A stretch of DNA of 64,000 nt from Actinomyces minihominis (GCF_900187855.1 NZ_FYEG01000002.1:124001-188000), one strand, 5' to 3'. Positions 1 to 8,798 are shown, counted from the stretch's first letter. The notes: generated by a model not told the origin, from the sequence alone. Translations and numbers: made by a program.

Positions 1-187
1 TGCGACCAACCAACTGGCCCGTGACAGAGGTATACGGGCCGGAGATCTCGTCCGCAGCGGAGCCAAGACGCTCGGGGGAGGCGGAGGAGGCAAGCCGGAC
101 TTCGCCCAGGGGGGTGGAACCGATCCCAATGCGGTTCAGGCTGCCCTCGAGAATGTCGTAACCCAGGTGAGGGGAGTCCTGTCCTGA
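1..187 (+). CDS. alaS: Alanyl-tRNA synthetase, C-terminal end (partial)
   Basis: Only the last ~61 codons are present; the gene enters from the left edge in the frame starting at base 2 and stops with TGA at 185-187. The translated tail contains a run of six glycines ([17 protein letters not shown]) followed by a short helix. This is the typical C-terminal glycine-rich stretch of the AlaRS C-Ala/DHHA1 region. AlaRS charges tRNA-Ala in the cytoplasm. It lies directly before ruvX and mltG, the usual actinobacterial order alaS-ruvX-mltG-aroE, which supports the call. Confidence 0.88.
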   Translation, partial: ATNQLARDRGIRAGDLVRSGAKTLGGGGGGKPDFAQGGGTDPNAVQAALENVVTQVRGVLS

Positions 188-672
188 GGCGCGGGGCTCG
201 GCTGGGACTAGATGTCGGCAAGGCACGCATCGGGGTGGCTTACAGCCCAGGCGATGCCCTTGTGACCATTCCCCTGGACTTCATCCCGGCTCGGCCTCCT
301 GATCGCGCCATACGCCTTGTGAGCAGGCAGGTTGAAGAGAGGGGCGTAGTTGAGGTCGTCATCGGCCTCCCACGCCACCTGAACGGAGCCGAAGGGGAGT
401 CGGCACGCTTCGTTCGAGAGTTTTCCCAGCAACTTGCACGTAAGATTCCTCAGGTAAGACTCTGTCTCGTCGACGAACGACGTTCCACCCTCTCTGCCAA
501 AAGCATGCTTCATGAGGGCGGAGTTCGGGAGCGCGAGCAGAGATCAAAGATAGATTCTGTTGCTGCCCAGGTGATCCTGGAGCACGCCCTCGAACTTGAG
601 CGTGCCACCGGATTGCCACCCGGCGAAGAAGTGGTTGCGGAAGGCAGTAGCAGGAGTGGAACAAGTGAGTAG
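184..672 (+). CDS. ruvX: RuvX/YqgF Holliday-junction resolvase-like nuclease
   Basis: RNase H-fold protein of the YqgF family, linked to pre-16S rRNA 5' end processing and possibly to DNA junctions. The motif [13 protein letters not shown] carries the first acidic residue (D10). DERR near residue 97 and D124 in the IDSVAAQ segment complete the acidic set. The first ATG/GTG/TTG in frame is GTG 235, which would delete the first catalytic motif. The frame continues upstream to CTG 184, giving a start [12 protein letters not shown] like other actinobacterial RuvX proteins, and overlapping the alaS stop as CTGA. I therefore infer a CTG start; length is then 162 residues. Seven or eight bases overlap mltG at the 3' end. 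Confidence 0.85.
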   Translation: MRRGARLGLDVGKARIGVAYSPGDALVTIPLDFIPARPPDRAIRLVSRQVEERGVVEVVIGLPRHLNGAEGESARFVREFSQQLARKIPQVRLCLVDERRSTLSAKSMLHEGGVREREQRSKIDSVAAQVILEHALELERATGLPPGEEVVAEGSSRSGTSE

Positions 673-2116
673 CGAGAACCCCATGGCAGTGCCCCCTAAA
701 CCTTCCGGGAGCCAGTTCCCAACGCGCCGCGACCTTCACCGATCACGGATCCCTAGCAGGGGCGAGCCTCACGAGAGTCAAAATGACTCGAAATCGGAGG
801 AACCTCCAGCGACTTCGGTTCCCCCTTCCACCGGGGTCTTTCCGACCAGGCGCGAACACCTCATCGAAACCGGGGCGCTGCCGCAAGTTCCAGCTCGACG
901 TGCAAAGAAGTCACAGAAGGCCGCCTCCAAAAAGTTTGCGGCAGCCTCTCCACAAACTCCTCCCCAGGCGCCGCCGGCGCGGACCCGTCGTCACGATTCC
1001 GGAGCAGTTCCGGTCAAGAACACAGTTCGAGTTCCCGCTCAGAGGAAGGCCAAGAAGGCCCCGAAGTGGCGGGTCGCCCTCATCCTGATTCTTCTCCTCG
1101 GATTGGTCGGAGGAGCTGTCTACGTGGCTTGGACAACCCTCGGAGACTCGGGCACCCCAACGAAGGAGTCACTCGATTTCCCGGGTCCTGGAGAGGGAGA
1201 GGTTGAGGTCACCATCACCACCGGAGACCTCGGTTCTGACATCGCCCGGTCTCTGGTTGATGCCGGAGTCGTCAAGACGGTGGCGGGCTTTACCCAGGCT
1301 TTTGATGGAAACTCTGCGGCCTCGACTATCAAGCCGGGAACCTACACCCTCAAGAAGGGTATGACCTCGGCAGCCGCATTGGCTTGGCTTCTTGACGAGG
1401 CCAACAGGCGGGACAACGCGATCACAGTGAATGCCGGGCAAACTGCCGAGCAGATCTTCGAGAAGATGATTTCGGTGGGTGGTTTCACCCAGGAGCAGAT
1501 CGACGCGGCCCTAGCTGACCCTGCCGCCCTCGGCCTTATTGAAGAGGCGGACGGAAACGTCGAAGGTTGGCTTGCCACCGGATCGTATGAGGTCGCCAAC
1601 GGTGATGGTCCCACCGAGCTTCTCAGCGCAATGATTGAGCGCACCAAGATGGAACTTACTGAACTCGGAGCCCCCGAGGCTGAGTGGCAGGAAACCCTCA
1701 TCAAAGCCTCGATTCTCGAGCGTGAGGCCGGCGCCTACGAAGACCTACCCAAGGTCGCGAGGGTGATTGCCAACCGCCTGGAAATGCCGGAAGCTGAGAC
1801 ACGCGGACTGCTGCAAATGGACTCAACTGTCCTCTACGGCGTTGGGAAGTACGGGGGTCTCCCCACGGCTGATGACCTTGCATCAGACAGCCCGTTCAAC
1901 ACCTATAGGTTCCCAGGCCTACCTCCCGCTCCCATTGCCTCGCCCTCTCCAGAAGCCATCGCGGCAACCATTGATCCCGCCGACGGAGACTGGCTCTACT
2001 TCGTGACCGTCAACCTGGATACAGGTGAGACGCTGTTTTCCTCGACCCTCGAAGAGCAAACAGAGAACGTGAAGCTACTCAGCCAGTGGTGTGAAGAGAA
2101 CGAAGGCAGGTGCTAA
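665..2116 (+). CDS. mltG: Endolytic murein transglycosylase MltG
   Basis: YceG-family endolytic lytic transglycosylase that cuts nascent glycan strands at the membrane. A long basic, proline-rich cytoplasmic N-terminus (about 130 residues) is followed by one membrane segment (about 134-156, rich in I/L/V). A LysM-like segment then leads to the YceG catalytic domain with the signature ASILEREAG; the glutamate near residue 352 is the expected catalytic acid. Start GTG 665 is chosen because AGGAG at 652-656 lies 8 bases before it; ATG 683 is the alternative. Length about 483 residues. The gene overlaps ruvX and precedes aroE, the standard actinobacterial order. Confidence 0.93.
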   Translation: MSSENPMAVPPKPSGSQFPTRRDLHRSRIPSRGEPHESQNDSKSEEPPATSVPPSTGVFPTRREHLIETGALPQVPARRAKKSQKAASKKFAAASPQTPPQAPPARTRRHDSGAVPVKNTVRVPAQRKAKKAPKWRVALILILLLGLVGGAVYVAWTTLGDSGTPTKESLDFPGPGEGEVEVTITTGDLGSDIARSLVDAGVVKTVAGFTQAFDGNSAASTIKPGTYTLKKGMTSAAALAWLLDEANRRDNAITVNAGQTAEQIFEKMISVGGFTQEQIDAALADPAALGLIEEADGNVEGWLATGSYEVANGDGPTELLSAMIERTKMELTELGAPEAEWQETLIKASILEREAGAYEDLPKVARVIANRLEMPEAETRGLLQMDSTVLYGVGKYGGLPTADDLASDSPFNTYRFPGLPPAPIASPSPEAIAATIDPADGDWLYFVTVNLDTGETLFSSTLEEQTENVKLLSQWCEENEGRC

Positions 2117-2122
2117 CCTTCC

Positions 2123-3013
2123 ATGACTAAGTGGGCAGCCGTGATTGGATCACCAATCGAACACTCACTTTCTCCGGTCCTGCACTCCAGGGCTTTCAGC
2201 CTGCTTGGACTTGATTGGGAGTACCGCAGGTACGAGGTCGGGAAGGAGTCCCTTGCAAGCTTCTTCAGCGAAGTGGATCCGAACTGTGTCGGCCTCAGTG
2301 TTACGGCACCCCTGAAGCAGGCGCTTCTCGGGCAGACCGATGTCGCGGACGGCTTGGCAAAGTTGGTCGAGTGCGCCAATACGGTAGCTTTTCTGCCGTC
2401 GATGAGTGCCGCGTTCAACACCGATGTCCAGGGAATCGTCGACGCCATCGTCCCCTCGGTCAAGAGTCTGCAGAAGGGCATTCGGCGTTCGCTCCCACTT
2501 CTTGTTGAGGATGAGGGCGGACCACTCAGTGGTGCACCAGCACCCGTGGTCCTAGGAACCGGGGCAACGGCCAGCTCCGCACTGGCAGCGCTCAAATCAA
2601 TCGGAGCAACTCGCGTCTACCTGGTGGGTCGTTCCTTCGCCGGAGCGCAGAACGCATTCTCTATCGGCCTGTCATTAGGCCTCGACGTGCACACTGTTCT
2701 GTGGAAAGTGGCTGACAGGTTTGTGGAAGCGTTCAATGAGGCTCCGGTGATGATCTCAACCGTTCCGCCGGCAGCCACCGAAGAGTTCGCTGGACTTCTT
2801 ACCCCCGGTACCAGCTCAGTGCTTCTCGATGTCACATATTCGGGCGGTGAGTCACCACTCGAGGCAAAGTTCCGTCAGGTCGGAGCAACGGTCACCTCCC
2901 CGCTGATGATGCTGACGCACCAGGGACTTGCCCAGGTGAAGATCTGGACCTCTCGTGATGTGCCGTTCCAGCCCGTCTATGAAGCGGTACTCGAGGCCGC
3001 GGCGCGCCGGTGA
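2123..3013 (+). CDS. aroE: Shikimate 5-dehydrogenase
   Basis: NADPH-dependent reduction of 3-dehydroshikimate to shikimate in the aromatic amino-acid pathway. The N-terminal substrate domain has SPIEHSLSP (shikimate-binding serines). The SVTAPLKQ segment carries the catalytic lysine and FNTD the partner aspartate. The glycine-rich nucleotide loop GTGATASSALAAL lies near residues 140-152. At 296 residues it is slightly longer than E. coli AroE (272), normal for actinobacteria. It starts at ATG 2123, six bases after mltG, and its stop overlaps the next gene by GTGA, suggesting translational coupling. Confidence 0.93.
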   Translation: MTKWAAVIGSPIEHSLSPVLHSRAFSLLGLDWEYRRYEVGKESLASFFSEVDPNCVGLSVTAPLKQALLGQTDVADGLAKLVECANTVAFLPSMSAAFNTDVQGIVDAIVPSVKSLQKGIRRSLPLLVEDEGGPLSGAPAPVVLGTGATASSALAALKSIGATRVYLVGRSFAGAQNAFSIGLSLGLDVHTVLWKVADRFVEAFNEAPVMISTVPPAATEEFAGLLTPGTSSVLLDVTYSGGESPLEAKFRQVGATVTSPLMMLTHQGLAQVKIWTSRDVPFQPVYEAVLEAAARR

Positions 3014-3711
3014 CCGGAGAGGCTGTCCAGCTCCTAGCGGCACTGGTAATCCTGACGGCTAACCTCCTGTGGCTGGGACTTACCGGCTCAAGACTTCTTT
3101 CTCGCTACCTGCCTGCCGAACGCCTTCGTCCGGTGACGCTGGTGTGGGGAAGTGCTCTAACTGGTTCCTTGGCAATCTACCTCGGAGCGGTCCAGCGTCC
3201 TTCGCTCCCGGGAGGTTGGGGATGGGGTGACGCTGGCACAGGAGTCGTCGTTGGTATCGGGGTCGTCCTCACATCACTGGGTTGGATCTCGATTCTGATC
3301 GACTCTCGGACCCTGCGCCTGCCCGATCCGATTACCGGGCTCATGGCCCTGGAAGTCCTTCTGTTCGTTCTACTTCCTCCCGCCCTGGGACATGTGGGCT
3401 CAGCATGGTTCTGGGCTATCACACTCGGCGCGGTAACTTGGACCGTGCCCCTCGTGGTGGGCTTCAGGTTGGGACAGGTGGGCAGGGGAGACATCAAGCT
3501 CGCACCCGTTCTCGGAGCGGCGCTCGCTACCTGTTCCTTCCGGATCGCGGTGCTCGGCCTCTTGGCTGCCTTCACCGTCGCTGCTCTTCGGGCACTGTTT
3601 CTCATGGCCCGCCCCGGCTCTCAAACGAGGTTTCCTTTCGGTCCCTACATGGTGGGGTCTGCGCTTGGCTGCTGGGTCCTCGCGGCGGTTGGACCAATGG
3701 TGCTCGTCTAG
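3010..3711 (+). CDS. Prepilin peptidase (A24) catalytic-domain membrane protein
   Basis: Polytopic inner-membrane protein of 233 residues with six or seven hydrophobic segments. Two aspartate motifs of the A24 aspartyl peptidase family are visible: IDSRTLRLPDP (first Asp, mid-protein) and GRGDIKLAP (the G-x-GD motif). The N-terminal cysteine-rich methyltransferase half of classical PilD is absent. The family cleaves type IV prepilin or Flp/Tad leader peptides, but no pilin gene is present in this window. It begins at GTG 3010 overlapping the aroE stop, so it appears co-transcribed with the shikimate genes; this placement is also seen in other actinobacteria. Confidence 0.82.
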   Translation: MTGEAVQLLAALVILTANLLWLGLTGSRLLSRYLPAERLRPVTLVWGSALTGSLAIYLGAVQRPSLPGGWGWGDAGTGVVVGIGVVLTSLGWISILIDSRTLRLPDPITGLMALEVLLFVLLPPALGHVGSAWFWAITLGAVTWTVPLVVGFRLGQVGRGDIKLAPVLGAALATCSFRIAVLGLLAAFTVAALRALFLMARPGSQTRFPFGPYMVGSALGCWVLAAVGPMVLV

Positions 3712-3734
3712 GGGGACTGTGGAAAGCTTGACTC

Positions 3735-4976
3735 ATGATTACTTGGACCACCGCGGGTGAATCACACGGACCCGCCCTCGTTGCCTCCATGCAGGGTGTG
3801 CCGGCCGGAGTCCGCGTTGATACCGCTCTGATTGCAGAGGCGTTAAAGGAACGACGCCAAGGTTACGGACGCGGCGCGCGCCAGGCATTTGAACAGGACC
3901 GTGTCGAGATCCTCTCGGGGGTGCGCCACGGCTTTACGACAGGGGCACCGATCACCGTCGTCATTCATAACTCTGAGTGGCCCAAGTGGGAGGCCGTCAT
4001 GGGTGCAGACCCGGTTCCCGCCGAGGCCCTTCAGGTGGATGCGGGTCGGGGAGATGTCAGAGAGATGGCTAGGAATCGCCCCCTAACACGACCTCGTCCG
4101 GGCCATGCCGACCTCGCCGGGGGACTGTCATACCGCATGGAGGACGCTCGCAACATCCTTGAACGGGCCTCTGCCCGCGAGACTGCCGCCCGGGTCGCCC
4201 TGGGTGCGATTGCACGCCAACTGCTCAGGCAGGTCTGCGGGACAGAGATTGTCTCCCACGTGGTGGGGGTGGGCTCCAGTGCGGTTCCGGTTCCGGACTT
4301 GCCGAAACCATCCGAACGGGCGCAACTCCAAGCCTCACCCGTAAGAACATTAAGTCTTGAAGCCGAGCACGCCTACATGGCTGCCATCGATGCAGCCAGC
4401 GAAACCCAAGAGACCATCGGCGGCATCGCCGAGGTGATTGCCTACGGCGTTCCCGTCGGCCTCGGCTCCCACGTCTCGTCCGACAGGAAACTGGATGCTG
4501 CACTGGCCTGGGGACTCATGAGTATTCAGTCAGCCAAGATGGTAGAGATCGGCGATGGAGCTGAGTCTGCTCGTCGTCTCGGCAGCTCAGCCCACGACAA
4601 CATTGTCCGCCAAGGCGCCACGATAGCGCGTCAAACCAACCGTGCCGGGGGAATCGAGGGGGGTACATCCAACGGTGAGCCGATTGTGGCCCGAGTGGGT
4701 TTCAAACCGATCTCGACAGTTCCTCGTCCACTCCCAACCGTAGACCTGGTCGATGGAACTGCCACATCTGCATTCCACCAGCGCTCCGATACCTGTCAGG
4801 TCGTTCCCGGTGCTGTGATTGCTGAGGCGATGGTCGCCCTCGTCCTGGCCCAGAAGCTCACTGAGAGGTTTGGGGGAATGTCCGTGGCCGAGGTCGAAGA
4901 ACAGCATCGCGCCCAGGAGCAGTACGTGGCGGGCCGCCTAGCACCACCAAGTTGGGGGGCCGCGCAGAATGACTGA
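3735..4976 (+). CDS. aroC: Chorismate synthase
   Basis: FMN-dependent conversion of 5-enolpyruvylshikimate-3-phosphate to chorismate. The N-terminus has the family signature TAGESHGPALV. Further signatures are GRGARQ, RHGFTTGAP and RPGHADLAGG, and the C-terminus has RSDTCQVVPGAVIAEAMVA. Its 413 residues fit the family. Start ATG 3735 has GGAAAG about eight bases upstream. The last eight bases overlap aroK-aroB, so the shikimate genes form one tightly coupled operon. Confidence 0.95.
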   Translation: MITWTTAGESHGPALVASMQGVPAGVRVDTALIAEALKERRQGYGRGARQAFEQDRVEILSGVRHGFTTGAPITVVIHNSEWPKWEAVMGADPVPAEALQVDAGRGDVREMARNRPLTRPRPGHADLAGGLSYRMEDARNILERASARETAARVALGAIARQLLRQVCGTEIVSHVVGVGSSAVPVPDLPKPSERAQLQASPVRTLSLEAEHAYMAAIDAASETQETIGGIAEVIAYGVPVGLGSHVSSDRKLDAALAWGLMSIQSAKMVEIGDGAESARRLGSSAHDNIVRQGATIARQTNRAGGIEGGTSNGEPIVARVGFKPISTVPRPLPTVDLVDGTATSAFHQRSDTCQVVPGAVIAEAMVALVLAQKLTERFGGMSVAEVEEQHRAQEQYVAGRLAPPSWGAAQND

Positions 4977-6570
4977 TTTTCCAAGTGAGGCACCCTGGTA
5001 CCTCATTGGGCTTCCCGGAAGCGGCAAGTCCAAAGTCGGGTTCAACCTGGCGGCCGTTCTACGCGTACCTCACATCGATATCGACACTGAGATCGAGAGG
5101 AAAACCGGCAGGACTGTTGCGGAGATCTTTCGAGACGAAGGTAGAGAGAGATTCCGTGAGCTTGAAGCCCAGGCAATCCTAGAAACCGCCGACTTTCCAG
5201 GGGTGGTTTCCCTGGGAGGCGGGGCAATCGAGACCGATGCCGTTGCTGGCTTCCTCCGTGATCAAACGGTCATCTGGGTCGATGCAGACTTCGATGTTCT
5301 GGTAGCTCGAGTGGCACGAAGCAACCGTCGCCCGCTGCTGCAGGAAGACCCGGAAGCCCAGCTAGCCGAGCTCAAGGCACGTCGCGACCCCATCTATGCC
5401 CGACTGGCAAACTATCGCGTCACTTCCTCCAACGCACCCGCCGAGCGGGTTGTTCAGCAAATCATCAGCATGCTCCTTGGTTGGGAGTACACCCCGGTGA
5501 AGGGCAGCCACCGCTATAACGTCCTCACGGGTGTAGGCACAACCGACCTCCTCAAGGGATATCTTCCGCGGGAGGCAACGCGAGCCCTCCTCGTCTATCC
5601 CGAGTCTCTGCATGACGCCAGCAGACCGATTGCAAAGGTCCTCGGTGAGGCGGGGGTGACAGTTACCGATTTCTCCCACGTTGATGGGGAGCGGGCAAAA
5701 AGCATTGAGACGGTTGTAGAAGCCTGGGATCTCCTAGGCGAAGTGGGCCTCGGAAGACGGGATGTAGTAGTCACCTTCGGGGGAGGGGTCACGACGGACC
5801 TGGGTGGGTTCATCGCCGCATCGTGGCTCCGCGGAATTCGTGTCATCCACCTGCCGACCACACTGCTCGCGATGGTCGATGCTGCCCTGGGAGGGAAGAC
5901 CGGTATTGACACTCCAGCCGGTAAGAACCTGGTGGGAGCATTCCATGACCCCCATGTGGTTCTCGTCGATCTGCTCACCCTGGGATCTCTACCCCAGGCC
6001 GAGTACGCTGCGGGCCTTGCCGAGGTGATCAAAACCGGGTTTATCGATGACCCGAAGATACTGCAGATCATTTCAGACCACCCCGAGATCGGCTCAGCGG
6101 TGTGGGCAACGGGGGAGGGTCTTCGCACCCTCACCGAAATCGTCTCCAGGTCCATAGCCGTGAAAGCGCGTGTGGTTAGCTCTGATCGCCTCGAGGGCGG
6201 CCTACGTGAGATTCTCAACTATGGGCACACGATGGGTCACGCGATCGAGCGCGCAGAGCAGTACACCATGAGGCACGGGGAGGCCGTTGCGATCGGCTCA
6301 GTTTTCGCGGCTCACCTGGCACACTCCCTTGGACTGATCCCGGAAAGTGTGGTCGCTGAGCATGAGGAAACTTTCGCCGCTGTCGGTCTTCCCACCCGCT
6401 ACCGGGGCCAGATCCACGTCCTCATGGAGGGACTGCGCTCCGATAAGAAGGTCCGGCAGGGAAGCTTACGCTTTGTACTCTTAGGGGAGGATGGCAGGCC
6501 AACCGTTCGTGAAGTCAGTCCGAACGCAGTGGAGAAGTTGGCAGTTGATATGGGTATGGGAGAAAAGTGA
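4969..6570 (+). CDS. aroKB: Bifunctional shikimate kinase / 3-dehydroquinate synthase
   Basis: One 533-residue frame encodes two pathway enzymes. Residues ~1-170 are shikimate kinase, with P-loop GLPGSGKS at 14-21, the IDIDTEIE substrate motif and the SLGGGAIE motif. Residues ~180-533 are 3-dehydroquinate synthase, with the NAD-binding FGGGVTTDLGGF loop, KTGIDTPAGKNLVGAFHDP and the metal-site region NYGHTMGHAIE. No stop or start separates the two parts. The fusion couples the second and fifth steps of chorismate synthesis. It overlaps aroC by 8 bp and is followed by a second kinase-like gene with GTGA overlap. Confidence 0.94.
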   Translation: MTDFPSEAPWYLIGLPGSGKSKVGFNLAAVLRVPHIDIDTEIERKTGRTVAEIFRDEGRERFRELEAQAILETADFPGVVSLGGGAIETDAVAGFLRDQTVIWVDADFDVLVARVARSNRRPLLQEDPEAQLAELKARRDPIYARLANYRVTSSNAPAERVVQQIISMLLGWEYTPVKGSHRYNVLTGVGTTDLLKGYLPREATRALLVYPESLHDASRPIAKVLGEAGVTVTDFSHVDGERAKSIETVVEAWDLLGEVGLGRRDVVVTFGGGVTTDLGGFIAASWLRGIRVIHLPTTLLAMVDAALGGKTGIDTPAGKNLVGAFHDPHVVLVDLLTLGSLPQAEYAAGLAEVIKTGFIDDPKILQIISDHPEIGSAVWATGEGLRTLTEIVSRSIAVKARVVSSDRLEGGLREILNYGHTMGHAIERAEQYTMRHGEAVAIGSVFAAHLAHSLGLIPESVVAEHEETFAAVGLPTRYRGQIHVLMEGLRSDKKVRQGSLRFVLLGEDGRPTVREVSPNAVEKLAVDMGMGEK

Positions 6571-7124
6571 GTTCATTTCCGAGCCTTGTCCTGGTGGGCG
6601 CCTCAGGCAGCGGGAAAAGTGAGGTAGCCGAAGCCTTGGGACTCCAACTCGGTCTACCTGTCGTTGAGTCTGAAGAGAATGCGTCACTCATTCTCGGATC
6701 TCCCGTGGGAGTCGCCATGACCGATGATCCCGAGTCTGCACTGGAAGCCCTCGCGGTGGCAGCTTGCGAAGTGCTCACCCCCAATGGTCCGGGAGCAGGC
6801 TCAATAGTTGTCCTCAGTGCCTCTTCGATACTGAACCCTGAAGTGTTTGAAGGCGTGGTTGAAGCCAAAGCAGGCGGCGCCAGGGTGGTGGGTCTACGTG
6901 CCTCGCTGTCGACACTGGTGCGTCGCAACGGTTTGGATGCGCCTCGTCCAGCCGCTCTAGGTACTCCGCGAGCGTGGTTTAGGGCGCAGTTGACCGTTTT
7001 AGAAGAGGCATACTCGAAAGTAGTCGACCTTTGGTGCGATACTGATACCTGCGATGGTTCCATGGCCGCTCGTTTGATCACTGCGGAACTCGGAGCTGAT
7101 TCTCTTATCAAGGCACGAAACTGA
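6567..7124 (+). CDS. Shikimate-kinase-like P-loop protein, degenerate
   Basis: 185-residue protein with an N-terminal Walker A motif (GASGSGKS, residues 11-18) and the overall size and fold pattern of shikimate kinase. The acidic DxD-type and RxxE substrate motifs of the true kinase are not recognisable ([13 protein letters not shown] in place of IDIDTEIE), and the GGG motif is missing. It starts at GTG 6567 overlapping the aroKB stop and ends 16 bases before efp, so it belongs to the aro operon. I infer a diverged duplicate of AroK that may have lost shikimate binding; another nucleoside or sugar kinase role cannot be excluded. Confidence 0.65.
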   Translation: MSSFPSLVLVGASGSGKSEVAEALGLQLGLPVVESEENASLILGSPVGVAMTDDPESALEALAVAACEVLTPNGPGAGSIVVLSASSILNPEVFEGVVEAKAGGARVVGLRASLSTLVRRNGLDAPRPAALGTPRAWFRAQLTVLEEAYSKVVDLWCDTDTCDGSMAARLITAELGADSLIKARN

Positions 7125-7140
7125 ACAGAAAGTAGCATCT

Positions 7141-7704
7141 GTGGCAACAACGAACGACCTCAAGAACGGAATGATCCTCGTCATCGACGGGAACCTCTGG
7201 CAGGTGGTTGAGTTCCAGCACGTCAAGCCAGGAAAGGGACCGGCCTTCGTTCGTACCAAGATCCGTAACGTTCTATCGGGCAAGACGGTTGACAAGACCT
7301 TCAATGCCGGCGTCAAGGTAGAGACCGCGACTGTCGACCGCCGTGACATGACCTATCTGTACCACGACGGTGAAGACTATGTCTTCATGGACGACTCCAC
7401 CTACGAACAGCTTCCCCTCTCAGAGACCATCGTTGGGGACGCCCGCAACTTCATGATTGAGAACCAAAGGGCAGTTGTTTCCTTCCACGGTGACCAGGTC
7501 CTCTCTGTCGAGCTTCCCATTTCGGTAAACCTGCGCATCACCCACACCGAACCGGGACTGCAGGGCGATCGTTCATCTGCCGGTACCAAGCCTGCGACTC
7601 TCGAAACCGGATATGAGATCCAGGTGCCTCTCTACATGGATGAGGACACCCTGATCAAGGTGGATACCCGATCCGGTGACTTCCTCGGTCGCGTCAACGA
7701 CTAG
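7141..7704 (+). CDS. efp: Elongation factor P
   Basis: Three-domain translation factor that relieves ribosome stalling at polyproline. The 187 residues match the family. The domain I loop reads [12 protein letters not shown], with the tip lysine near residue 32 in the position that is modified in E. coli. The C-terminal OB domain has the EF-P signature [19 protein letters not shown]. No epmA/epmB-type modification gene is nearby. Start GTG 7141 follows 16 bases after the kinase-like gene; GAAAGTAG just upstream is a weak ribosome site. Confidence 0.96.
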   Translation: MATTNDLKNGMILVIDGNLWQVVEFQHVKPGKGPAFVRTKIRNVLSGKTVDKTFNAGVKVETATVDRRDMTYLYHDGEDYVFMDDSTYEQLPLSETIVGDARNFMIENQRAVVSFHGDQVLSVELPISVNLRITHTEPGLQGDRSSAGTKPATLETGYEIQVPLYMDEDTLIKVDTRSGDFLGRVND

Positions 7705-7746
7705 ATTTCGCCCGCCGACTCAAGGCAAGTCCTCCTAGGACAAACT

Positions 7747-7780
7747 GGGGTACCGCCATAAAGCACTGCAGCGGTACCCC
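7747..7780 (+). terminator. Hairpin between efp and nusB
   Basis: Perfect 10-bp inverted repeat GGGGTACCGC / GCGGTACCCC (7747-7756 and 7771-7780) with a 14-base loop. There is no T-run after it on either strand, so it may be a Rho-assisted terminator, an RNA-processing site or a leader hairpin for nusB, whose start lies 23 bases downstream. Confidence 0.5.
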
Positions 7781-7802
7781 AACTCACGTAACGAAAGGAC
7801 GG

Positions 7803-8387
7803 GTGATCCCGGTGGCACATGAACGCGGCAGGTTCACGTCAAGGACCAAGGCTCGTAAGCGCGCTGCGGAGGTCCTTTTTGAGGCAGACCAGAGGGGGAT
7901 TATCTCCTCACAGGTTGACCTTCTCGACCTCCTTGAAGAGCGCAAGATGGTCAACTCGGCGCCCTCACCCCTTCCCGCGTACACAGTGGCTATTGTCGAG
8001 GGCGTTGCAGGCGACCTCGACAGCATTGATCGGTTTATTCGCTCCCACGCCAAGGGGGCCGGGATCGATCGCATTCCGGCGGTGGACCTGGCGGTCATGC
8101 GAGTTGCAGTGTGGGAGATGACGTCGAACAGCGAACAGGTTCCCCCTATCTCCGCTATCGACGAGGCCGTTTCCGTTGTCAAACAGATTTCGACCGACAC
8201 GTCTCCCGCCTATGTCAACGCCGTTCTCGACGCGATCCGCAAGGAAGTTGCCGTAGCGACCCCGGCCACTAAGGGCGAAAAGACTGAGCCTGAGCCCCAT
8301 CCACAGCCCGCACTGTCACTCGATGACCTCTCCAAAGCCGACTTCGACGTGGATGGACTGCTCGACGAGCTTCTCGATGAGTACTAG
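7803..8387 (+). CDS. nusB: Transcription antitermination factor NusB
   Basis: RNA-binding helical protein that forms the rRNA antitermination complex with NusE (S10). The N-terminus RTKARKRAAEVLFEADQRG and the middle IPAVDLAVMRVAVWEM plus AIDEAVSVVKQIS are typical of NusB. The core ends near residue 145. An extra acidic tail rich in D/E/L (to DELLDEY) extends it to 194 residues. GTG 7803 has AAAGGA only three bases away; the in-frame GTG 7812 is an alternative start. It follows efp as in most actinobacteria. Confidence 0.93.
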   Translation: MIPVAHERGRFTSRTKARKRAAEVLFEADQRGIISSQVDLLDLLEERKMVNSAPSPLPAYTVAIVEGVAGDLDSIDRFIRSHAKGAGIDRIPAVDLAVMRVAVWEMTSNSEQVPPISAIDEAVSVVKQISTDTSPAYVNAVLDAIRKEVAVATPATKGEKTEPEPHPQPALSLDDLSKADFDVDGLLDELLDEY

Positions 8388-8483
8388 CCTGCTCCAGATC
8401 TGTTCCTAAGGATTATCTCGCGCGTAACTCCCCGGCGTGCCCTAGGGTTAGTGGTGTTATAGCACCGCCAAAGGGGGATGGAC

Positions 8484-8798
8484 GTGGCACTTCCAAAACT
8501 GACCGCAGACCAGCGGCAAGAAGCACTGGCTAAAGCAACGGCCGCTCGCCAGCGCAGGGCTCTTGTAAAACAGAAACTCAAAAGTCGTGACCTGTCGTTA
8601 GAGGACTTTTTCACCGAGGCAGATGCCGACCAGGCACTGGGCCGAATGAGGGCCCAGGCAATGCTCGAGTCGATGCCGCGCATCGGCGTGCACCGCGCGA
8701 ACCAGATCATGGAAGAGGTGGGGATCTCCAAGACTCGCCGCGTCAGTGGGCTCGGTCGAGTGCAGCGAGAGGCTTTGCTGGGGATCTTTGGAGAGTAA
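8484..8798 (+). CDS. mihF: Integration host factor, actinobacterial type (mIHF)
   Basis: Small nucleoid-associated DNA-binding protein of 104 residues, unrelated in sequence to enterobacterial IHF. The start MALPKLTADQRQEALAKA and the C-terminal helix-two-turn-helix (MPRIGVHRANQIMEEVGI, then RVSGLGRVQREALL) are characteristic. GTG 8484 is preferred to ATG 8478 because AAGGGGG (8471-8477) directly abuts the ATG but lies six bases before the GTG. It is followed by gmk and rpoZ, the conserved actinobacterial order. A GGTG..CACC inverted repeat lies just upstream. Confidence 0.93.
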   Translation: MALPKLTADQRQEALAKATAARQRRALVKQKLKSRDLSLEDFFTEADADQALGRMRAQAMLESMPRIGVHRANQIMEEVGISKTRRVSGLGRVQREALLGIFGE

